Notes: a model not told the origin generated them from the letters alone. Numbered from the stretch's first letter, positions 44,574 through 55,917 are shown. The stretch: 64,000 bases of DNA from Polaromonas sp. (GCF_029945925.1 NZ_JAQSDN010000003.1:1-64000), one strand, 5' to 3'. Program-made: numbers and translations.

Positions 44574-45533
44574 ATGAACAGAAAAATCGTGATTCTGGGT
44601 ACCGGCGGCACGATTGCCGGCACCGCAGCCAGTGCCGCGGACCACACGGGCTACACCGCCGCGCAGGTGGGCATTGCCCAGCTGGTCGAAGCCGTGCCGG
44701 CTCTGGCCGAGGGTTCCTGCGATCTGGTGACCGAGCAGGTCGCGCAAATCGACAGCAAGGACATGAGTTTTGCGGTCTGGGCCCGGCTCGCTGCCCGGGT
44801 CAGCCACTTTCTGGCGCAGCCCGATGTGCAGGGCATCGTCGTGACGCACGGTACCGACACGCTGGAGGAAACCGCCTGGTTGCTGCACGCGCTGCTCCAT
44901 CCCGGCAAGCCCGTGGTGCTGACCTGTGCGATGCGCCCGGCCACGGCGCTGGCGCCCGACGGCCCGCAGAACCTGCTGGACGCCGTGGCCGTCGCTGCAC
45001 ATCCCGGTGCTCGCGGCGTGCTCGCCGTGTGTGCGGGCGTCATTCACGGCGCGCCGGATGTGCAGAAGGTGCATACCTACCGGCTCAACGCTTTCAGCTC
45101 GGGCGATGCCGGGCCGGTCGGTTATGTCGAGGAAGGGCGCTTGCGCCTGGTGAGAAACTGGCCTGAAGCCACCGTCCATCAAGCGCCGGCAGCTATCGAA
45201 AAGATAGTAGAGCAGCAGGACGGACGGGGTTGGCCCCGCGTCGAGATCGTGATGAATTATGCGGGCGCGGGCGCCGGTGTGGTGCAGGCGCTGGTGGCCG
45301 GCGGGGTGCAGGGCCTGGTGGTGGCGGCGACGGGCAACGGCACGCTGCACCATGAGCTCGAGGCGGCGCTGCTTCAGGCGCAGGCCGCCGGCGTGCGCGT
45401 GGTTCGCGCCACACGTTGCCTGGAGGGCAGGGTGTTGCAAAGGGCCGGCGACGCGATAGCCGATTCGCAGGGCCTGAGCCCGGTGAAGGCGCGGGTGGAC
45501 CTGATGCTTCAATTGATGGTCAGGCACGGCTGA
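44574..45533 (+). CDS. Asparaginase-family amidohydrolase
   Basis: 319 residues from ATG 44574 (MNRKIVILGTGGTIAG); an ATG at 44556 would add six residues. The catalytic threonines are in GTGGTIAG and VVTHGTDTLEETAW, as in bacterial L-asparaginases. There is no signal peptide, so it should act in the cytoplasm, hydrolysing asparagine (and perhaps glutamine) to ammonia and the acid. It is divergent from lexA and followed after 4 bases by a membrane protein gene. A partial dispersed-repeat-like segment (CAGCTATCGAAAAGATAGTA) lies in its coding sequence at about 45190-45209. Confidence 0.9.
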   Translation: MNRKIVILGTGGTIAGTAASAADHTGYTAAQVGIAQLVEAVPALAEGSCDLVTEQVAQIDSKDMSFAVWARLAARVSHFLAQPDVQGIVVTHGTDTLEETAWLLHALLHPGKPVVLTCAMRPATALAPDGPQNLLDAVAVAAHPGARGVLAVCAGVIHGAPDVQKVHTYRLNAFSSGDAGPVGYVEEGRLRLVRNWPEATVHQAPAAIEKIVEQQDGRGWPRVEIVMNYAGAGAGVVQALVAGGVQGLVVAATGNGTLHHELEAALLQAQAAGVRVVRATRCLEGRVLQRAGDAIADSQGLSPVKARVDLMLQLMVRHG

Positions 45534-45537
45534 CGCG

Positions 45538-45957
45538 ATGTTTGCCGCCCTGAGGTCCCACCTGTGGGCTTATCCGGCGCTGGAGATGGTGCATATCAGC
45601 GGCATTGCGCTGTTGCTCGGCAACCTGGTGCTGCTTGAATTGCGCGTGTTCGGGTTGGGTGCGGCCTTGCCCGTCAGGGACCTGGCGCGCCTGAGCCTGG
45701 GCCTTGCCCTCAGCGGCTTTGTCATCGCGGCTGCGTCCGGCCTGCTGATGTTTGCGTCCCAGCCGGCCGAGTTGCTGGCGAATCGCGCTTTCACCCTGAA
45801 GATGCTTCTGTTATTCACCGCGGCGTGTAATGCAGCCTGGTTCCACGGACGCGGCTCGCTCGACAAACTCGATGTCTGGGCGCGCGTGCAGATGGCGGTT
45901 TCCACCCTGATCTGGCTGGCCGTACTGGCGTGCGGCCGCTGGATCGCCTATCTCTGA
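45538..45957 (+). CDS. Small four-helix membrane protein
   Basis: 139 residues with four hydrophobic helices (about 15-35, 50-75, 85-105 and 115-135). Histidines at HLW and EMVHISG near the N-terminus and Trp-rich ends recall small membrane proteins often found next to DUF6152 genes, as here. The gene begins 4 bases after the asparaginase stop and 27 bases before the DUF6152 gene, suggesting a common transcript. Function unknown. Confidence 0.75.
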   Translation: MFAALRSHLWAYPALEMVHISGIALLLGNLVLLELRVFGLGAALPVRDLARLSLGLALSGFVIAAASGLLMFASQPAELLANRAFTLKMLLLFTAACNAAWFHGRGSLDKLDVWARVQMAVSTLIWLAVLACGRWIAYL

Positions 45958-45984
45958 GCAAACCATCCTTCAAGGAGCTGACAG

Positions 45985-46464
45985 ATGAAACGACGTGACG
46001 TGATCGGGGCCGTATGTGCCGTTTCCAGCGCCAGCCTGATGCCTTTTGCGCGGGCGCACCACGGCTGGAGCGGTTTTGACCAGGACCGGCCGATTTACCT
46101 CGAGGGCAGGGTGCTCAAGTCCCTCTGGCAGAACCCGCATGTGGAGCTGGAAATTGAATTGCCAGCCACACTGAAGCTGCCGGCCGACCTTGCCCAGCGC
46201 GCGTTGCCTGCGCAGAGCGCCCCGGTCGATGGCAAGGCGTTGCTGGCCAGGGCCGTCGTGCCCACGCGCAAGGACAGGCGCTGGGAGATCGAGCTGGCGC
46301 CCCTGACGCGACTGCAGGCCTGGAAAGTCGCCGAGATCAAACCCGGCACGCAGGTCTCGGTGTTGGGCTTCACCTTTGCCCGCGAGAAGGGGGACGCGGT
46401 GCTGCGCGCCGAATACCTGTTTGTCGACGGCAAGGCGTACGGCCTGAGGTCCAGTCCGGCCTGA
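45985..46464 (+). CDS. DUF6152-type secreted protein
   Basis: 159 residues with the start MKRRDVIGAVCAVSSASLMP and a signal cut near FARA/HHGW; the Arg pair suggests Tat or Sec export. The mature start HHGWSGFDQDRPIYLEGRVL and WQNPHVELEIEL are typical of the DUF6152 family, whose role is unknown but whose His-rich start suggests metal handling. AAGGAG lies upstream of the ATG. It ends a three-gene unit and is closed by a strong bidirectional terminator. Confidence 0.82.
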   Translation: MKRRDVIGAVCAVSSASLMPFARAHHGWSGFDQDRPIYLEGRVLKSLWQNPHVELEIELPATLKLPADLAQRALPAQSAPVDGKALLARAVVPTRKDRRWEIELAPLTRLQAWKVAEIKPGTQVSVLGFTFAREKGDAVLRAEYLFVDGKAYGLRSSPA

Positions 46465-46496
46465 GTGACGGTGAATGGCGCCGAGTGACGCCCAGC

Positions 46497-46525
46497 AAAA
46501 AGGCCGTCGACAGACGGCCTTTTTA
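46497..46525. terminator. Bidirectional terminator between DUF6152 and adk
   Basis: AAAAAGGCCGTC (46497-46508) pairs with GACGGCCTTTTT (46513-46524) across a 4-base loop. A-runs and T-runs on both sides make it functional for both converging genes. Confidence 0.9.
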
Positions 46526-46542
46526 TCGTGTTGCGAGAGCGC

Positions 46543-47265
<723 letters not shown>

Positions 47266-47307
47266 TTATTTTGAGCTGAAGGATAGCATGCGTCCCCTGC
47301 GCGCAGC

Positions 47308-48066
47308 TTACACAAACAGCCGTCGCACGCGCTCCAGGTCCTCGGGGGTGTCGACGCCAGGTCCGGGCGCCTGCGCGGTGACGTGGACGGCAATGCGGTG
47401 GCCGTGCCAGAGCGCGCGCAGTTGCTCAAGCTGCTCGAGCTGCTCCAGCGGTGCTTGCGGCAAGGCCGGAAACTGCCGCAGGAAGCCGACGCGGTAGCCG
47501 TAGATGCCGACATGGCGCAGCGGCGGCGGCAACTGACTGCCGGCACCCCACCAAGCCTGACCGCCGGCATCACGCGCTACGGGTATGGGCGCACGGCTGA
47601 AGTACAGCGCAGTATTGCGCGCATCGAGCACCACCTTGACCACGTTCGGGTTGTTCAGGTCTGTGATCGAGTTGATGGCGTGCGCGGCGGTACTCATGGC
47701 GCAGTCGGGCCGATCGGCGAGTAAACCCGCCACCGCGTCAATCAGCGCGGGATCAATCAGCGGCTCGTCGCCCTGCACATTGACCACCACTTCGTCGTCA
47801 CCGAGCCGCAGCAGATTGCAGGCTTCGGCCAGGCGGTCGCTTCCGCTGGGGTGATCGGCGTGGGTTAAAACCGTCGAGACTTGGAAGGCCGCGCAGCTTT
47901 CGGCAATACGTGGGCTGTCGGTGGCCACCACGACGCGCGATGCGCCGCTAAGCAAGGCGCGTTGCGCCACCCGTACCACCATGGGTATGCCCGCGATGTC
48001 GGCCAGCGGTTTGTCGGGCAGGCGGGTGGACGCGAGGCGGGCCGGGATGAGGACGGTGAAGCTCAT
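47308..48066 (-). CDS. kdsB: CMP-KDO synthetase
   Basis: 252 residues. The nucleotidyltransferase start [20 protein letters not shown], then [17 protein letters not shown] and the Asp-rich metal site, with [16 protein letters not shown] near the C-terminus. It activates KDO with CTP for lipopolysaccharide synthesis. It follows the Trm112-like gene and lpxK, both also in the lipid A/KDO branch neighbourhood, in one leftward operon. Confidence 0.97.
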   Translation of the reverse strand: MSFTVLIPARLASTRLPDKPLADIAGIPMVVRVAQRALLSGASRVVVATDSPRIAESCAAFQVSTVLTHADHPSGSDRLAEACNLLRLGDDEVVVNVQGDEPLIDPALIDAVAGLLADRPDCAMSTAAHAINSITDLNNPNVVKVVLDARNTALYFSRAPIPVARDAGGQAWWGAGSQLPPPLRHVGIYGYRVGFLRQFPALPQAPLEQLEQLEQLRALWHGHRIAVHVTAQAPGPGVDTPEDLERVRRLFV

Positions 48067-48076
48067 GCCAGGACCG

Positions 48077-48259
48077 TCACAGCCCGAGTTCCTCGTCTGT
48101 GAGGGTGCGCGCCTCGCTCTCGAGCATCACCGGCAGGCCGTCGCGGATGGGGTAGGCCAGACGTGCGCTGCGCGAGATCAGCTCCTGTTTTTCACGGTCG
48201 TAGTCGAGCGGGCCCTTGGTCACGGGGCAGACCAGCAGTTCAAGCAGTTTGGTGTCCAT
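48077..48259 (-). CDS. Trm112 family zinc-ribbon-like protein
   Basis: 60 residues from the ATG at 48259 ([20 protein letters not shown]). It has the Trm112 layout with one early Cys and the segment [20 protein letters not shown]; it lacks the full four-Cys zinc site, as is common in bacterial versions. It overlaps the end of lpxK by 20 bases. In bacteria such genes ride with lpxK and kdsB; function unknown, possibly a methyltransferase partner. Confidence 0.9.
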   Translation of the reverse strand: MDTKLLELLVCPVTKGPLDYDREKQELISRSARLAYPIRDGLPVMLESEARTLTDEELGL

Positions 48260-49289
48260 GGGAGGATGGTAATGGAGAAAGCAGGGGGACCAGCAAGGCG
48301 TCGACCGCCGTGAAAAAGGCCGGTTCGGGTGAAAACTCCAGCGGCACGGCCAGCACATCCGCTTGCCGGGGAAACAGCTTGACCGCGTCTTTTTCGGTAC
48401 AAATCACGGTGCAGCCCTTGTCCTGCGGGCGCGGATAGCTATCAAAACTGTAGTGATCGGGAAGTGCCCGTGTTTCCGTCAGTACCAGGCCGCGGGCCCG
48501 CAGCATGGCAAAAAAGGCCTCGGGTTTGGCGATGCCGGCCAGCGCCAGCAGCGGCTGGCCGGCCAGACTCTCCAGTGCCACGCGGCTGCCGTCGGCGCGC
48601 AGCGCGTGGTCGGCCAGGCGCCGCGTCGAGCCAAAGCCCGAAAAACCCCTAAGGGCGGCGTGTTCGCCGGTGTGCAGCACCAGGTCAATCCCGCGCCCGC
48701 CGGCGCGCACGCCGCGTCGCAGGCGTTCCGGCCAGGGCTCGCGCAAGGGGCCGGCCGGCAGCAGCCAGCCGTTGCCGACGCCGCGCTCGTCGAACACCGC
48801 AATCTCGACATCACGCTGCAGCGCGTAATGCTGCAGGCCGTCGTCACAGACAATCACCTGTGTCTGGGGATGGGCAGCGAGCAGCGCACGCGCGGCCTCG
48901 GTGCGCCGGGATGCTACAAAAACAGGAGCGCCTGTCGCCCGCCAGATCAGGGCCGGCTCATCGCCCGACGCTTCGATGGGGGTGCCCGGCAACACCTCCA
49001 GGCAATGCGGGCTGGTACGCCCGTAGCCGCGCGAGACCACCCCGACCTGCAGACCGCGGGCCTGCAGGTGCTGCACCAGGGCAATCACCACCGGGGTCTT
49101 GCCGGCTCCGCCCGCCACCACGTTGCCCACCACCACCACCGGCACGGGCAGGCGTTCAGATCTGAAGTAGCCGGCCCGGAAGGCCAGCCGGCGCAACTCG
49201 GCCAGCAGGCCGTACAGCCGGGACAGCGGCCAAAGCAGGCAGGCGAGCATGCCGCGCCGCAGCCAGGCCTGCTGCAGCCGGGTTACCAC
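48240..49289 (-). CDS. lpxK: Tetraacyldisaccharide 4'-kinase
   Basis: 349 residues. An N-terminal membrane-associated helix is followed by [15 protein letters not shown], the LpxK P-loop, and [26 protein letters not shown] with the catalytic Asp. It phosphorylates the lipid A precursor at the inner membrane. It starts just after exbD and overlaps the Trm112-like gene. The C-terminal tail is longer than usual by a short Pro/Ser segment ([14 protein letters not shown]). Confidence 0.97.
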   Translation of the reverse strand: MVTRLQQAWLRRGMLACLLWPLSRLYGLLAELRRLAFRAGYFRSERLPVPVVVVGNVVAGGAGKTPVVIALVQHLQARGLQVGVVSRGYGRTSPHCLEVLPGTPIEASGDEPALIWRATGAPVFVASRRTEAARALLAAHPQTQVIVCDDGLQHYALQRDVEIAVFDERGVGNGWLLPAGPLREPWPERLRRGVRAGGRGIDLVLHTGEHAALRGFSGFGSTRRLADHALRADGSRVALESLAGQPLLALAGIAKPEAFFAMLRARGLVLTETRALPDHYSFDSYPRPQDKGCTVICTEKDAVKLFPRQADVLAVPLEFSPEPAFFTAVDALLVPLLSPLPSSHGHQTA

Positions 49290-49291
49290 GT

Positions 49292-49720
49292 TTACCGGGC
49301 GCCGGCCTGCGCCGCGCTCTGGGTGGCAAAGGTGATCTGGGTCAGGCCGCTGCGCCGGGCCGCTTCCATCACGGTGATGACCGACTGGTGCGTGGCGCTG
49401 GCATCGGCGCTGATGATGATCACGCTGTCCTTGCCGGCCTTGGCCGCCGCGCTGATGGCGGCACTCAGCGCCTCGATGCTGCGGCCGGGAACAGGCACCT
49501 TGCTGACCATGTAGCGGCCGTCGCTGCTGACGGCCACGATCACTTCCTTGGGGTAGTCGCGCTGCTGGTCGGCGTCGGCCACCGGCAGCTTGATCTGCAG
49601 CTCGGTGAACTTGCTGTAGGTGGTCGACAGCATGAGGAAGATCAGCACGACCAGCAGCACGTCAATGAACGGAATCAGGTTGATCTCGGGTTCATCGCGC
49701 GATGAGCGGCGGAAATTCAT
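49292..49720 (-). CDS. exbD: ExbD/TolR-type biopolymer transport protein
   Basis: 142 residues with one membrane helix near the N-terminus. The family hallmark [20 protein letters not shown] contains the conserved membrane Asp that carries protons. The periplasmic part is a short alpha/beta domain. With ExbB it forms the proton-driven motor energising TonB or a related envelope process; the place beside lpxK is standard in these bacteria. Confidence 0.95.
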   Translation of the reverse strand: MNFRRSSRDEPEINLIPFIDVLLVVLIFLMLSTTYSKFTELQIKLPVADADQQRDYPKEVIVAVSSDGRYMVSKVPVPGRSIEALSAAISAAAKAGKDSVIIISADASATHQSVITVMEAARRSGLTQITFATQSAAQAGAR

Positions 49721-49751
49721 GCTGCGCCTCCGCGGTGCCAGGCGTGGGAAA

Positions 49752-50393
49752 TCATGATTTGCGCAGCGTGTTCAGGTGGCGCACAAAACGCTCGGAGGCA
49801 ATCTCCATGGTGAGCAGGTAACCGTCCACCCGGGCGCGGAAATAACGCCAGAAAATCAGCGATGGAATCGCCACGATGAGGCCGAAGGCGGTGTTGTACA
49901 GCGCAATCGAGATGCCCTGTGCCAGTTGCGCGGGGTTGCCGCCGGCGGCATTGGCCACGCCGCCGCTGCCGGCCTGCGAGCCGAAAATCTCGATCATGCC
50001 GATCACCGTGCCGAGCAGGCCCAGCAGCGGCGCCGCCGAGGCGATGGTGGCCAGCGCCGCCAGGTAACGCTCCAGCGTGTGGGCAGCGCGCCGGCCCGCG
50101 CCTTCGAGCGTGGAGCGCAGATCGTCCTCGCTGATGCGCGGGTTGGTGTTGAGCGCACGAAAACCGCTGGCCAGCACCTGCCCGAGCAGCGAGTTCTGCT
50201 CGAGGTGCGAAACCACGTCGGGGGCGGGAACCGTGCTGCGCGACACGGTGATGGCTTCGTCCAGCAATTTGGGCGGGGCAATTTTTCCGGTTTTAAGGCT
50301 GACAAAACGCTCGATGACCAGGGCCAGGGCCAGTATGGAGCAGGCAACCAGGGGCCAGATGGGCCAGCCTGCGGCTTGTATGATCGAAAACAA
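49752..50393 (-). CDS. exbB: ExbB/TolQ/MotA-family proton channel protein
   Basis: 213 residues from a TTG at 50393 (reading LFSIIQAAGWPIWPL), supported by GGGAG 8 bases upstream; the longer open frame adds an unlikely basic N-terminus. Three membrane helices are present, with the conserved ATIASAAPLLGLLGTVIGMI in the second and NTAFGLIVAIPSLIFWRYF in the third. It partners ExbD downstream. Confidence 0.94.
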   Translation of the reverse strand: MFSIIQAAGWPIWPLVACSILALALVIERFVSLKTGKIAPPKLLDEAITVSRSTVPAPDVVSHLEQNSLLGQVLASGFRALNTNPRISEDDLRSTLEGAGRRAAHTLERYLAALATIASAAPLLGLLGTVIGMIEIFGSQAGSGGVANAAGGNPAQLAQGISIALYNTAFGLIVAIPSLIFWRYFRARVDGYLLTMEIASERFVRHLNTLRKS

Positions 50394-50734
50394 GTAAACG
50401 TCTCCCGGCAAATAGTTGCTGTGGATTATGGCCCAGCCATGGGCGCGGCCCGGAAGCAACGCTGTGCGCCCGCCGCCTTTTCGCAAGGCGGAAGCTTGTA
50501 GGACCTAACTCACAGATCTTGTGGATAACTTTGTTAGCAAGTAGCCGGCGGCGGGCCGCCAGGCCGCGCCAAATGGGCGCTGTGACAGAACGATGAAAAA
50601 ATAAGCAGAATATAGTTCTTATAAATCAATGAGTTACATGAACTTATCTAGGCTTCCCCGGCAAACCGCAGGTTTAACCCCGCTGTCATGCGGCTCTGTG
50701 GAGTATTACCCCCGAGTTATCAGGGGGTTTGCGC
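50394..50734. other. Divergent promoter gap exbB-xseA
   Basis: 341 bases without a supportable gene. A GC palindrome (CCGGCGGCGGGCCGCC) lies near 50545-50560, then an AT-rich stretch at about 50590-50655 that could hold promoters for both divergent genes. A perfect DnaA-box word TGTGGATAA lies at 50520-50528 on the plus strand (TTATCCACA on the minus). No clear -35/-10 pair can be assigned. Confidence 0.45.
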
Positions 50735-52030
50735 GTGTTTGAGTCTTCCGGGGCACCAGAAAGAGCCTCGCCGGGTGTGCGGGTGTGGCCCGTCGGCTCA
50801 TTGCTGCGCGCGATTGCCGACAGCCTGGAGGCCCGTTTCAACCCGGTGGCCGTGCAAGGAGAGGTCAGCGGGTTTTCGCGGGCGGCCAGTGGTCACTGCT
50901 ACTTTTCCCTGAAAGACGAGCAGGGCCAGATCCGCTGCGCGATGTTCCGGCGAGCCGCCGGCCTGCTGGATTTTTCGCCACGCGACGGTCAGCTGGTCGA
51001 AGTGCGTGGCCGGCTCGGCGTCTACGAGCCGCGCGGCGAGCTGCAGATGGTGGTCGAGTCCATGCGGCAAGCCGGGCAGGGCAACCTGTTCGAACAATTC
51101 CTGTTGCTCAAGGCCAGGCTGGAGGCCGAGGGCCTGTTCGAACCCGGCCGCAAGCGGCCCTTGCCGCTGTTGCCGCGCGCCATCGGCGTGGTGACCTCAC
51201 TCGGGGCGGCTGCCCTGCATGACGTGGTGACGGCCTTGCAGCGGCGCGCGCCGCACATTCCGGTGGTGATCTACCCGGCCAGCGTGCAGGGCGTCCAGGC
51301 GCCCGAGGAGTTGCGCCAGGCCCTGCGCAGGGCCAACGAACGCGCAGAGGTGGACGTGCTGTTGTTGGTGCGCGGCGGCGGGGCCATGGAAGACCTGTGG
51401 GCTTTCAACGACGAGCAGCTGGCCCGCCTGATCGTGGCTTCGCCGGTGCCGGTGGTGTGCGGCGTCGGCCACGAGACCGATTTCACGATTGCCGATTTTT
51501 GTGCTGACCTGCGCGCGCCCACCCCCACCGCGGCGGCCGAAATGTGTGCCCAGCCGCAAAGCGTCTGGCTCGGTGCGCTGGACCTGGCCCAGGGGCGCAT
51601 GCAGGACGGCGTGGAGCGGCAACTGCAGGCCCGGAACCAGCGGCTCGACTGGGCCGCGTCCCGCGTGAGCCGGCCGTCCCATCTGGTGACACGCCAGCAA
51701 GCCCGGCTGGCCGGGCAGACGCAGCGCCTGCGGCATGCGCTGCAGTCGGGTGTGCAGCGGGAGAACAGCCGTCTCCAGGGACTGGCGCTGGCTTTCCCGC
51801 AGGCCATGGCGGGAGCGCTGGCGCAGCAGCAACGCCGGCTGGAGCGTGCGCAACTGAAGCTGGAACCGCTGGACCCCAAGCTCGTGCTGCAACGCGGGTA
51901 TGCCTGGCTGGCCGACCTGCAGGGGCAGGCTGTCACCAGCGCCCGCGCCACCCATCCCGGCCAGGCGCTGCGCGCTACCCTTGCCGACGGCGAGGTCGAT
52001 TTGACCGTTTCTGCACCGCGGCTGATTTAG
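50735..52030 (+). CDS. xseA: Exodeoxyribonuclease VII large subunit
   Basis: 431 residues from a GTG at 50735, chosen because GGGGG lies 7 bases upstream; a TTG at 50729 is too close to that site. N-terminal OB-fold ([20 protein letters not shown]), then the nuclease core with [36 protein letters not shown] and [20 protein letters not shown], then a coiled-coil region and the C-terminal [12 protein letters not shown]. With XseB (not in window) it degrades single-stranded DNA. It stands directly before sodB. Confidence 0.95.
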   Translation: MFESSGAPERASPGVRVWPVGSLLRAIADSLEARFNPVAVQGEVSGFSRAASGHCYFSLKDEQGQIRCAMFRRAAGLLDFSPRDGQLVEVRGRLGVYEPRGELQMVVESMRQAGQGNLFEQFLLLKARLEAEGLFEPGRKRPLPLLPRAIGVVTSLGAAALHDVVTALQRRAPHIPVVIYPASVQGVQAPEELRQALRRANERAEVDVLLLVRGGGAMEDLWAFNDEQLARLIVASPVPVVCGVGHETDFTIADFCADLRAPTPTAAAEMCAQPQSVWLGALDLAQGRMQDGVERQLQARNQRLDWAASRVSRPSHLVTRQQARLAGQTQRLRHALQSGVQRENSRLQGLALAFPQAMAGALAQQQRRLERAQLKLEPLDPKLVLQRGYAWLADLQGQAVTSARATHPGQALRATLADGEVDLTVSAPRLI

Positions 52031-52095
52031 TTTTTACAATGCCCGTTGAAACCGCCTTTATCACTTTATCAACAACACCTCACGAGGAAAAAAAC

Positions 52096-52677
52096 ATGGA
52101 ACACAAACTCCCCCCACTCCCGTACGCCATCGACGCGCTGGCACCCCACTACAGCCAGGAGACGTTTGAGTACCACCATGGCAAGCACCACAATGCCTAT
52201 GTGGTCAACCTCAACAACCTGCAAAAAGGCACCGAGTTCGAGGCCATGACGCTCGAAGAGATCATCAAGAAGTCCAGCGGCGGTGTGTACAACAACGCGG
52301 CCCAGATCTGGAACCACACCTTTTTCTGGGACTGCATGAAGCCCGCCGGCGGCGGCGAACCAGGCGGCGCGCTGGCCGCGGCCATCAATGCCAAGTTCGG
52401 CTCCTACGCGGCTTTCAAGGAAGCCTTTGTGAAGTCGGCTGTCGGCAACTTCGGTTCGGGCTGGACCTGGCTGGTGAAAAAGGCCGATGGCTCGGTTGAC
52501 ATCGTCAACACCGGCCCGGCCGGCACACCGCTAACCACCGCTGACAAGGCGCTGCTGACGGTGGACGTGTGGGAACACGCCTACTACATCGACTACCGCA
52601 ACCAGCGTCCCAAGTTTGTCGAGACTTTCCTCGACAAGCTGGTGAACTGGGACTTCGCCGCCAAGAACTTCGCCTGA
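52096..52677 (+). CDS. sodB: Iron superoxide dismutase
   Basis: 193 residues. Metal ligands are in [11 protein letters not shown], in [10 protein letters not shown] and in [29 protein letters not shown] and the FGSGWTWLV stretch favour the iron type. It has no signal peptide, so it works in the cytoplasm, converting superoxide to peroxide and oxygen. The ATG is preceded by GAGGAAA. A strong terminator lies about 100 bases downstream. Confidence 0.97.
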   Translation: MEHKLPPLPYAIDALAPHYSQETFEYHHGKHHNAYVVNLNNLQKGTEFEAMTLEEIIKKSSGGVYNNAAQIWNHTFFWDCMKPAGGGEPGGALAAAINAKFGSYAAFKEAFVKSAVGNFGSGWTWLVKKADGSVDIVNTGPAGTPLTTADKALLTVDVWEHAYYIDYRNQRPKFVETFLDKLVNWDFAAKNFA

Positions 52678-53098
52678 CATCCGTTCGGCTGGTCGCGGTG
52701 CTTCCTCGGGACGCGGGCTTTGCGTAAAACAAGCTGGTTTTGAACCGGGCAGGCCTGCAGGAACCATCCGGCTGGAACAAAAAAAAGGGGCTCGAAGATT
52801 TGATCTTCGAGCCCTTTTTTCATGGCCGTCCACGGGTCTTGCGCTCCCGGGGCTGGCAGCAAGCCTTCGCCGGACCTGCGCAGTGGGCCGCGGACGGTCC
52901 TTTCACCTGACGGCATTTTTTTTCGGGAGTGCGGAAAAAAATTGATTTAAATGCCTGCAATTTCGCATTGTGATATTGCGTTGCATAAAATGCAGCTTGG
53001 GTCAGATTCCTCTAAGGAAAGTCAGACAACATCCGATCTTGACCTCCGGTCTGTGACGCAGCCGGTGGCGTTCCCATAACAATTTCTGGAGATAAACG
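52678..53098. other. Gap between sodB and the monomeric icd gene
   Basis: 421 bases without a credible gene. It holds the sodB-side terminator at 52781-52820. From about 52930 it is AT-rich, with TGCAATTTCGCATTG and GCGTTGCATAAAATGCAGC, probably the promoter region of the isocitrate dehydrogenase gene. The 5' untranslated region ends in TCTGGAGATAAACG before ATG 53099. Confidence 0.5.
52781..52820 (+). terminator. Terminator downstream of sodB
   Basis: GGGCTCGAAGAT (52788-52799) pairs with ATCTTCGAGCCC (52803-52814), loop of 3, flanked by A6 and T6. It can act in both directions. Confidence 0.9.
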
Positions 53099-55336
53099 AT
53101 GAGCACCGAGCAACCCACCATCATCTACACCCTGACCGACGAGGCCCCCTTACTCGCGACCAGTGCCTTCCTGCCTATCGTTCGCACTTTTACCGCGCCG
53201 GTCGGGATCAAGGTCACCACCAGCGACATCTCGGTGGCTGGCCGGATTCTGGGGCAATTTCCGGAATGCCTGACCGAGGAACAACGGGTTGCGGACAACC
53301 TGTCAGAGCTGGGCAGGCTCACGTTCAGACCCGAAGCCAACATCATCAAGCTGCCCAACATCAGCGCGTCGGTGGCTCAGCTCAAGGACGCGATCAAGGA
53401 GCTGCAGGGCAAGGGCTACAAGATCCCGGACTACCCGGAAGCCCCCAAGACCGACGAGGACAAGGACATCCGTGCGCGCTACAACAAGTGCACCGGCAGC
53501 GCCGTGAACCCGGTGCTGCGCGAAGGCAATTCGGACCGCCGCGCGCCCAAGGCCGTCAAGGAATACGCGCGCAAGAACCCGCACAGCATGGCCGACTGGA
53601 GCCAGGCCTCACGCTCGCACGTCTCGCACATGCACGCCGGCGACTTCTACCACGGCGAAAAGTCCATCACACTGGACCGCGCGCGCGAAGTCAAGATGGA
53701 GCTGATCGCCAAGAGCGGCAAGACCATCGTACTCAAGCCCAAGGTCGCGCTGCTGGACCGCGAAATCATCGACTCGATGTTCATGAGCAAGAAGGCGCTG
53801 GTGGCCTTCTACGAGAAGGAGATCGAGGACGCGCACAAGACCGGCGTGATGTTCTCCCTGCACGTGAAGGCGACCATGATGAAGGTGTCGCACCCCATCG
53901 TGTTCGGCCACTGCGTGAAGATCTTCTACAAGGAAGCGTTCGAAAAACACGCCAAACTGTTTGAGGAGCTGGGTGTTAACGTCAACAACGGCATGGTCGA
54001 CCTGTACAACAAGATCGGCACGCTGCCGCAGAGCAAGCAGGACGAGATCAAGCGCGACCTGCACGCCTGCCACGAAGGCCGCCCCGAGCTGGCCATGGTC
54101 GATTCGGCCAAGGGCATCACCAACTTCCATTCGCCGAACGACATCATCGTGGACGCTTCCATGCCAGCGGCCATCCGCAACGGCGGCAAGATGTGGGGCG
54201 CCGACGGTCGACTGAAGGACGTCAAGGCCGTGATGCCCGAATCGACCTTCGCCCGCATCTACCAGGAGATCATCAATTTCTGCAAGTGGCACGGTGCCTT
54301 CGATCCCAAGACCATGGGCACGGTGCCCAACGTGGGACTGATGGCCCAGCAGGCCGAGGAATACGGCTCGCACGACAAAACCTTCGAGATCGCCGAAGAC
54401 GGCGTGGCGAACATCACCGACCTGTCCACCGGCGAGGTGCTGTTGAGCCAGAATGTGGAAGCTGGCGACATCTGGCGCATGTGCCAGGTCAAGGACGCCG
54501 CGATCCGTGACTGGGTGAAGCTGGCTGTGACCCGCGCGCGCAACTCCGGCATGCCGGTGGTGTTCTGGCTCGATTCCTACCGCCCGCACGAAGCGCAGAT
54601 GATCACCAAGGTCAAGATGTACCTGCACGAGCACGACACGGCGGGTCTGGACATTCAGATCATGAGCCAGGTGCGAGCCATGCGCTACACGCTGGAGCGC
54701 GTTGTGCGTGGCCTGGACACCATCAGCGCCACCGGAAACATCCTGCGCGACTATCTGACCGACCTGTTCCCCATCATGGAGCTGGGCACCAGCGCCAAGA
54801 TGTTGTCCATCGTGCCCCTGATGGCCGGCGGCGGCATGTATGAAACCGGCGCCGGCGGCTCCGCACCCAAGCATGTTCAGCAACTGGTTGAGGAAAACCA
54901 CCTGCGCTGGGACTCCCTGGGCGAATTCCTGGCCCTGGCGGTGTCGCTGGAAGACCTCGGTATCAAGACTGGCAACGCCCAGGCGAAGATCCTGGCCAAA
55001 ACGCTGGATGCCGCCACTGGCAAGCTTCTCGACAACAACAAAAATCCGTCGCCGAAGACCGGTCAGCTGGACAACCGCGGCAGCCAGTTCTACCTGGCCA
55101 TGTACTGGGCGCAGGAACTGGCCGCACAGACCGAAGACGCGGCCTTGGCTACCCGCTTTGCTCCGCTGGCCAAGGAACTGACGACCAACGAGCAGGCCAT
55201 CGTCGCCGAACTGCAGTCCGTGCAGGGCAAAGCGGTGGACATCGGCGGTTACTACAAGCCTGACTTCGACAAGCTCGATGCCGTGATGCGGCCGAGCAAG
55301 ACCCTGAACGCGACCCTGGCGTCTTTCAAGGCGTAA
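53099..55336 (+). CDS. icd: Monomeric NADP-dependent isocitrate dehydrogenase
   Basis: 745 residues, the size of the single-chain (Azotobacter/Corynebacterium-type) IDH, with no similarity in layout to the short dimeric enzyme. The start [20 protein letters not shown] and [20 protein letters not shown] plus [14 protein letters not shown] are hallmarks. It oxidises isocitrate to 2-oxoglutarate with NADP in the TCA cycle. GGAGA precedes the ATG and a terminator follows. A second, unrelated IDH gene lies 1.3 kb downstream. Confidence 0.97.
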   Translation: MSTEQPTIIYTLTDEAPLLATSAFLPIVRTFTAPVGIKVTTSDISVAGRILGQFPECLTEEQRVADNLSELGRLTFRPEANIIKLPNISASVAQLKDAIKELQGKGYKIPDYPEAPKTDEDKDIRARYNKCTGSAVNPVLREGNSDRRAPKAVKEYARKNPHSMADWSQASRSHVSHMHAGDFYHGEKSITLDRAREVKMELIAKSGKTIVLKPKVALLDREIIDSMFMSKKALVAFYEKEIEDAHKTGVMFSLHVKATMMKVSHPIVFGHCVKIFYKEAFEKHAKLFEELGVNVNNGMVDLYNKIGTLPQSKQDEIKRDLHACHEGRPELAMVDSAKGITNFHSPNDIIVDASMPAAIRNGGKMWGADGRLKDVKAVMPESTFARIYQEIINFCKWHGAFDPKTMGTVPNVGLMAQQAEEYGSHDKTFEIAEDGVANITDLSTGEVLLSQNVEAGDIWRMCQVKDAAIRDWVKLAVTRARNSGMPVVFWLDSYRPHEAQMITKVKMYLHEHDTAGLDIQIMSQVRAMRYTLERVVRGLDTISATGNILRDYLTDLFPIMELGTSAKMLSIVPLMAGGGMYETGAGGSAPKHVQQLVEENHLRWDSLGEFLALAVSLEDLGIKTGNAQAKILAKTLDAATGKLLDNNKNPSPKTGQLDNRGSQFYLAMYWAQELAAQTEDAALATRFAPLAKELTTNEQAIVAELQSVQGKAVDIGGYYKPDFDKLDAVMRPSKTLNATLASFKA

Positions 55337-55363
55337 ACCAACTTGACGCCTTGACCGGCGCAC

Positions 55364-55393
55364 AAAAAAGCCGACTTCGCGTCGGCTTTTTTT
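55364..55393 (+). terminator. Terminator of the monomeric icd gene
   Basis: AGCCGAC (55369-55375) pairs with GTCGGCT (55381-55387), loop TTCGC, flanked by A6 and T7. It also serves the converging DUF192 gene. Confidence 0.9.
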
Positions 55394-55422
55394 CATGGTG
55401 CCGCCAACGCGGCGCGTTCCGT

Positions 55423-55917
55423 TCAGCGGGGTGGCGCGAACACCGGTCCCGCCAGCTTGCTGCCGGCCTTGACGCCTTTTTTGGCAAACCAGCCGACGTT
55501 CATCTCCAGCACGTAACGCACCGGTTTTTCCGAGCAGTGCGAGTCTGTCGTCTGTGGTTTCATGTCAGCGAGGTTCACGATGGTGCCGTCGTCAGCGACA
55601 AACGCCGCGGTCAGCGGCAGCAGGGTGTTTTTCATCCAGAAACACTGCTGGGCAGGCTGTTCGAACACAAACAGCATGCCTTCGGTTGACGGCATCTCCT
55701 GGCGAAACATCAGCCCGATTTGCCGCTGCTCGGGGGTCAACGCAAGTTGCGCGTCGATCTGGTGCATTCCCGCCGACAGTTTGACCCGCGGCAGGTTTGT
55801 TTGCGGCGTTCCCTGCGCCAGCGCGCATCCGGTGGTCAACACCAGGCAGGAAAGTGCGAGCTTCAGTCCGCGCAGGGACGGCTTCGGGACATCGGGCAGG
55901 AAGGGCATAAGGTTCAC
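55423..55917 (-). CDS. DUF192 secreted protein
   Basis: 164 residues with a hydrophobic signal helix ending around TTGCALAQG; the Cys could also make it a lipoprotein, but the spacing to a lipobox is poor. The mature part shows the DUF192 motifs LTPEQRQIGLMFRQEMPSTE, GMLFVFEQPAQQCFWMKNT and ADMKPQTTDSHCSEKPVRYV. The family is widespread with no established function. It lies between the two isocitrate dehydrogenase genes, on the opposite strand. Confidence 0.9.
   Translation of the reverse strand: MNLMPFLPDVPKPSLRGLKLALSCLVLTTGCALAQGTPQTNLPRVKLSAGMHQIDAQLALTPEQRQIGLMFRQEMPSTEGMLFVFEQPAQQCFWMKNTLLPLTAAFVADDGTIVNLADMKPQTTDSHCSEKPVRYVLEMNVGWFAKKGVKAGSKLAGPVFAPPR

Noticed and set aside
53609..55396. 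595-residue open frame antisense to the monomeric isocitrate dehydrogenase gene
   Set aside because: The sense frame encodes a complete known enzyme; the antisense product is His/Gln/Val-rich, the usual shadow of a high-GC gene.
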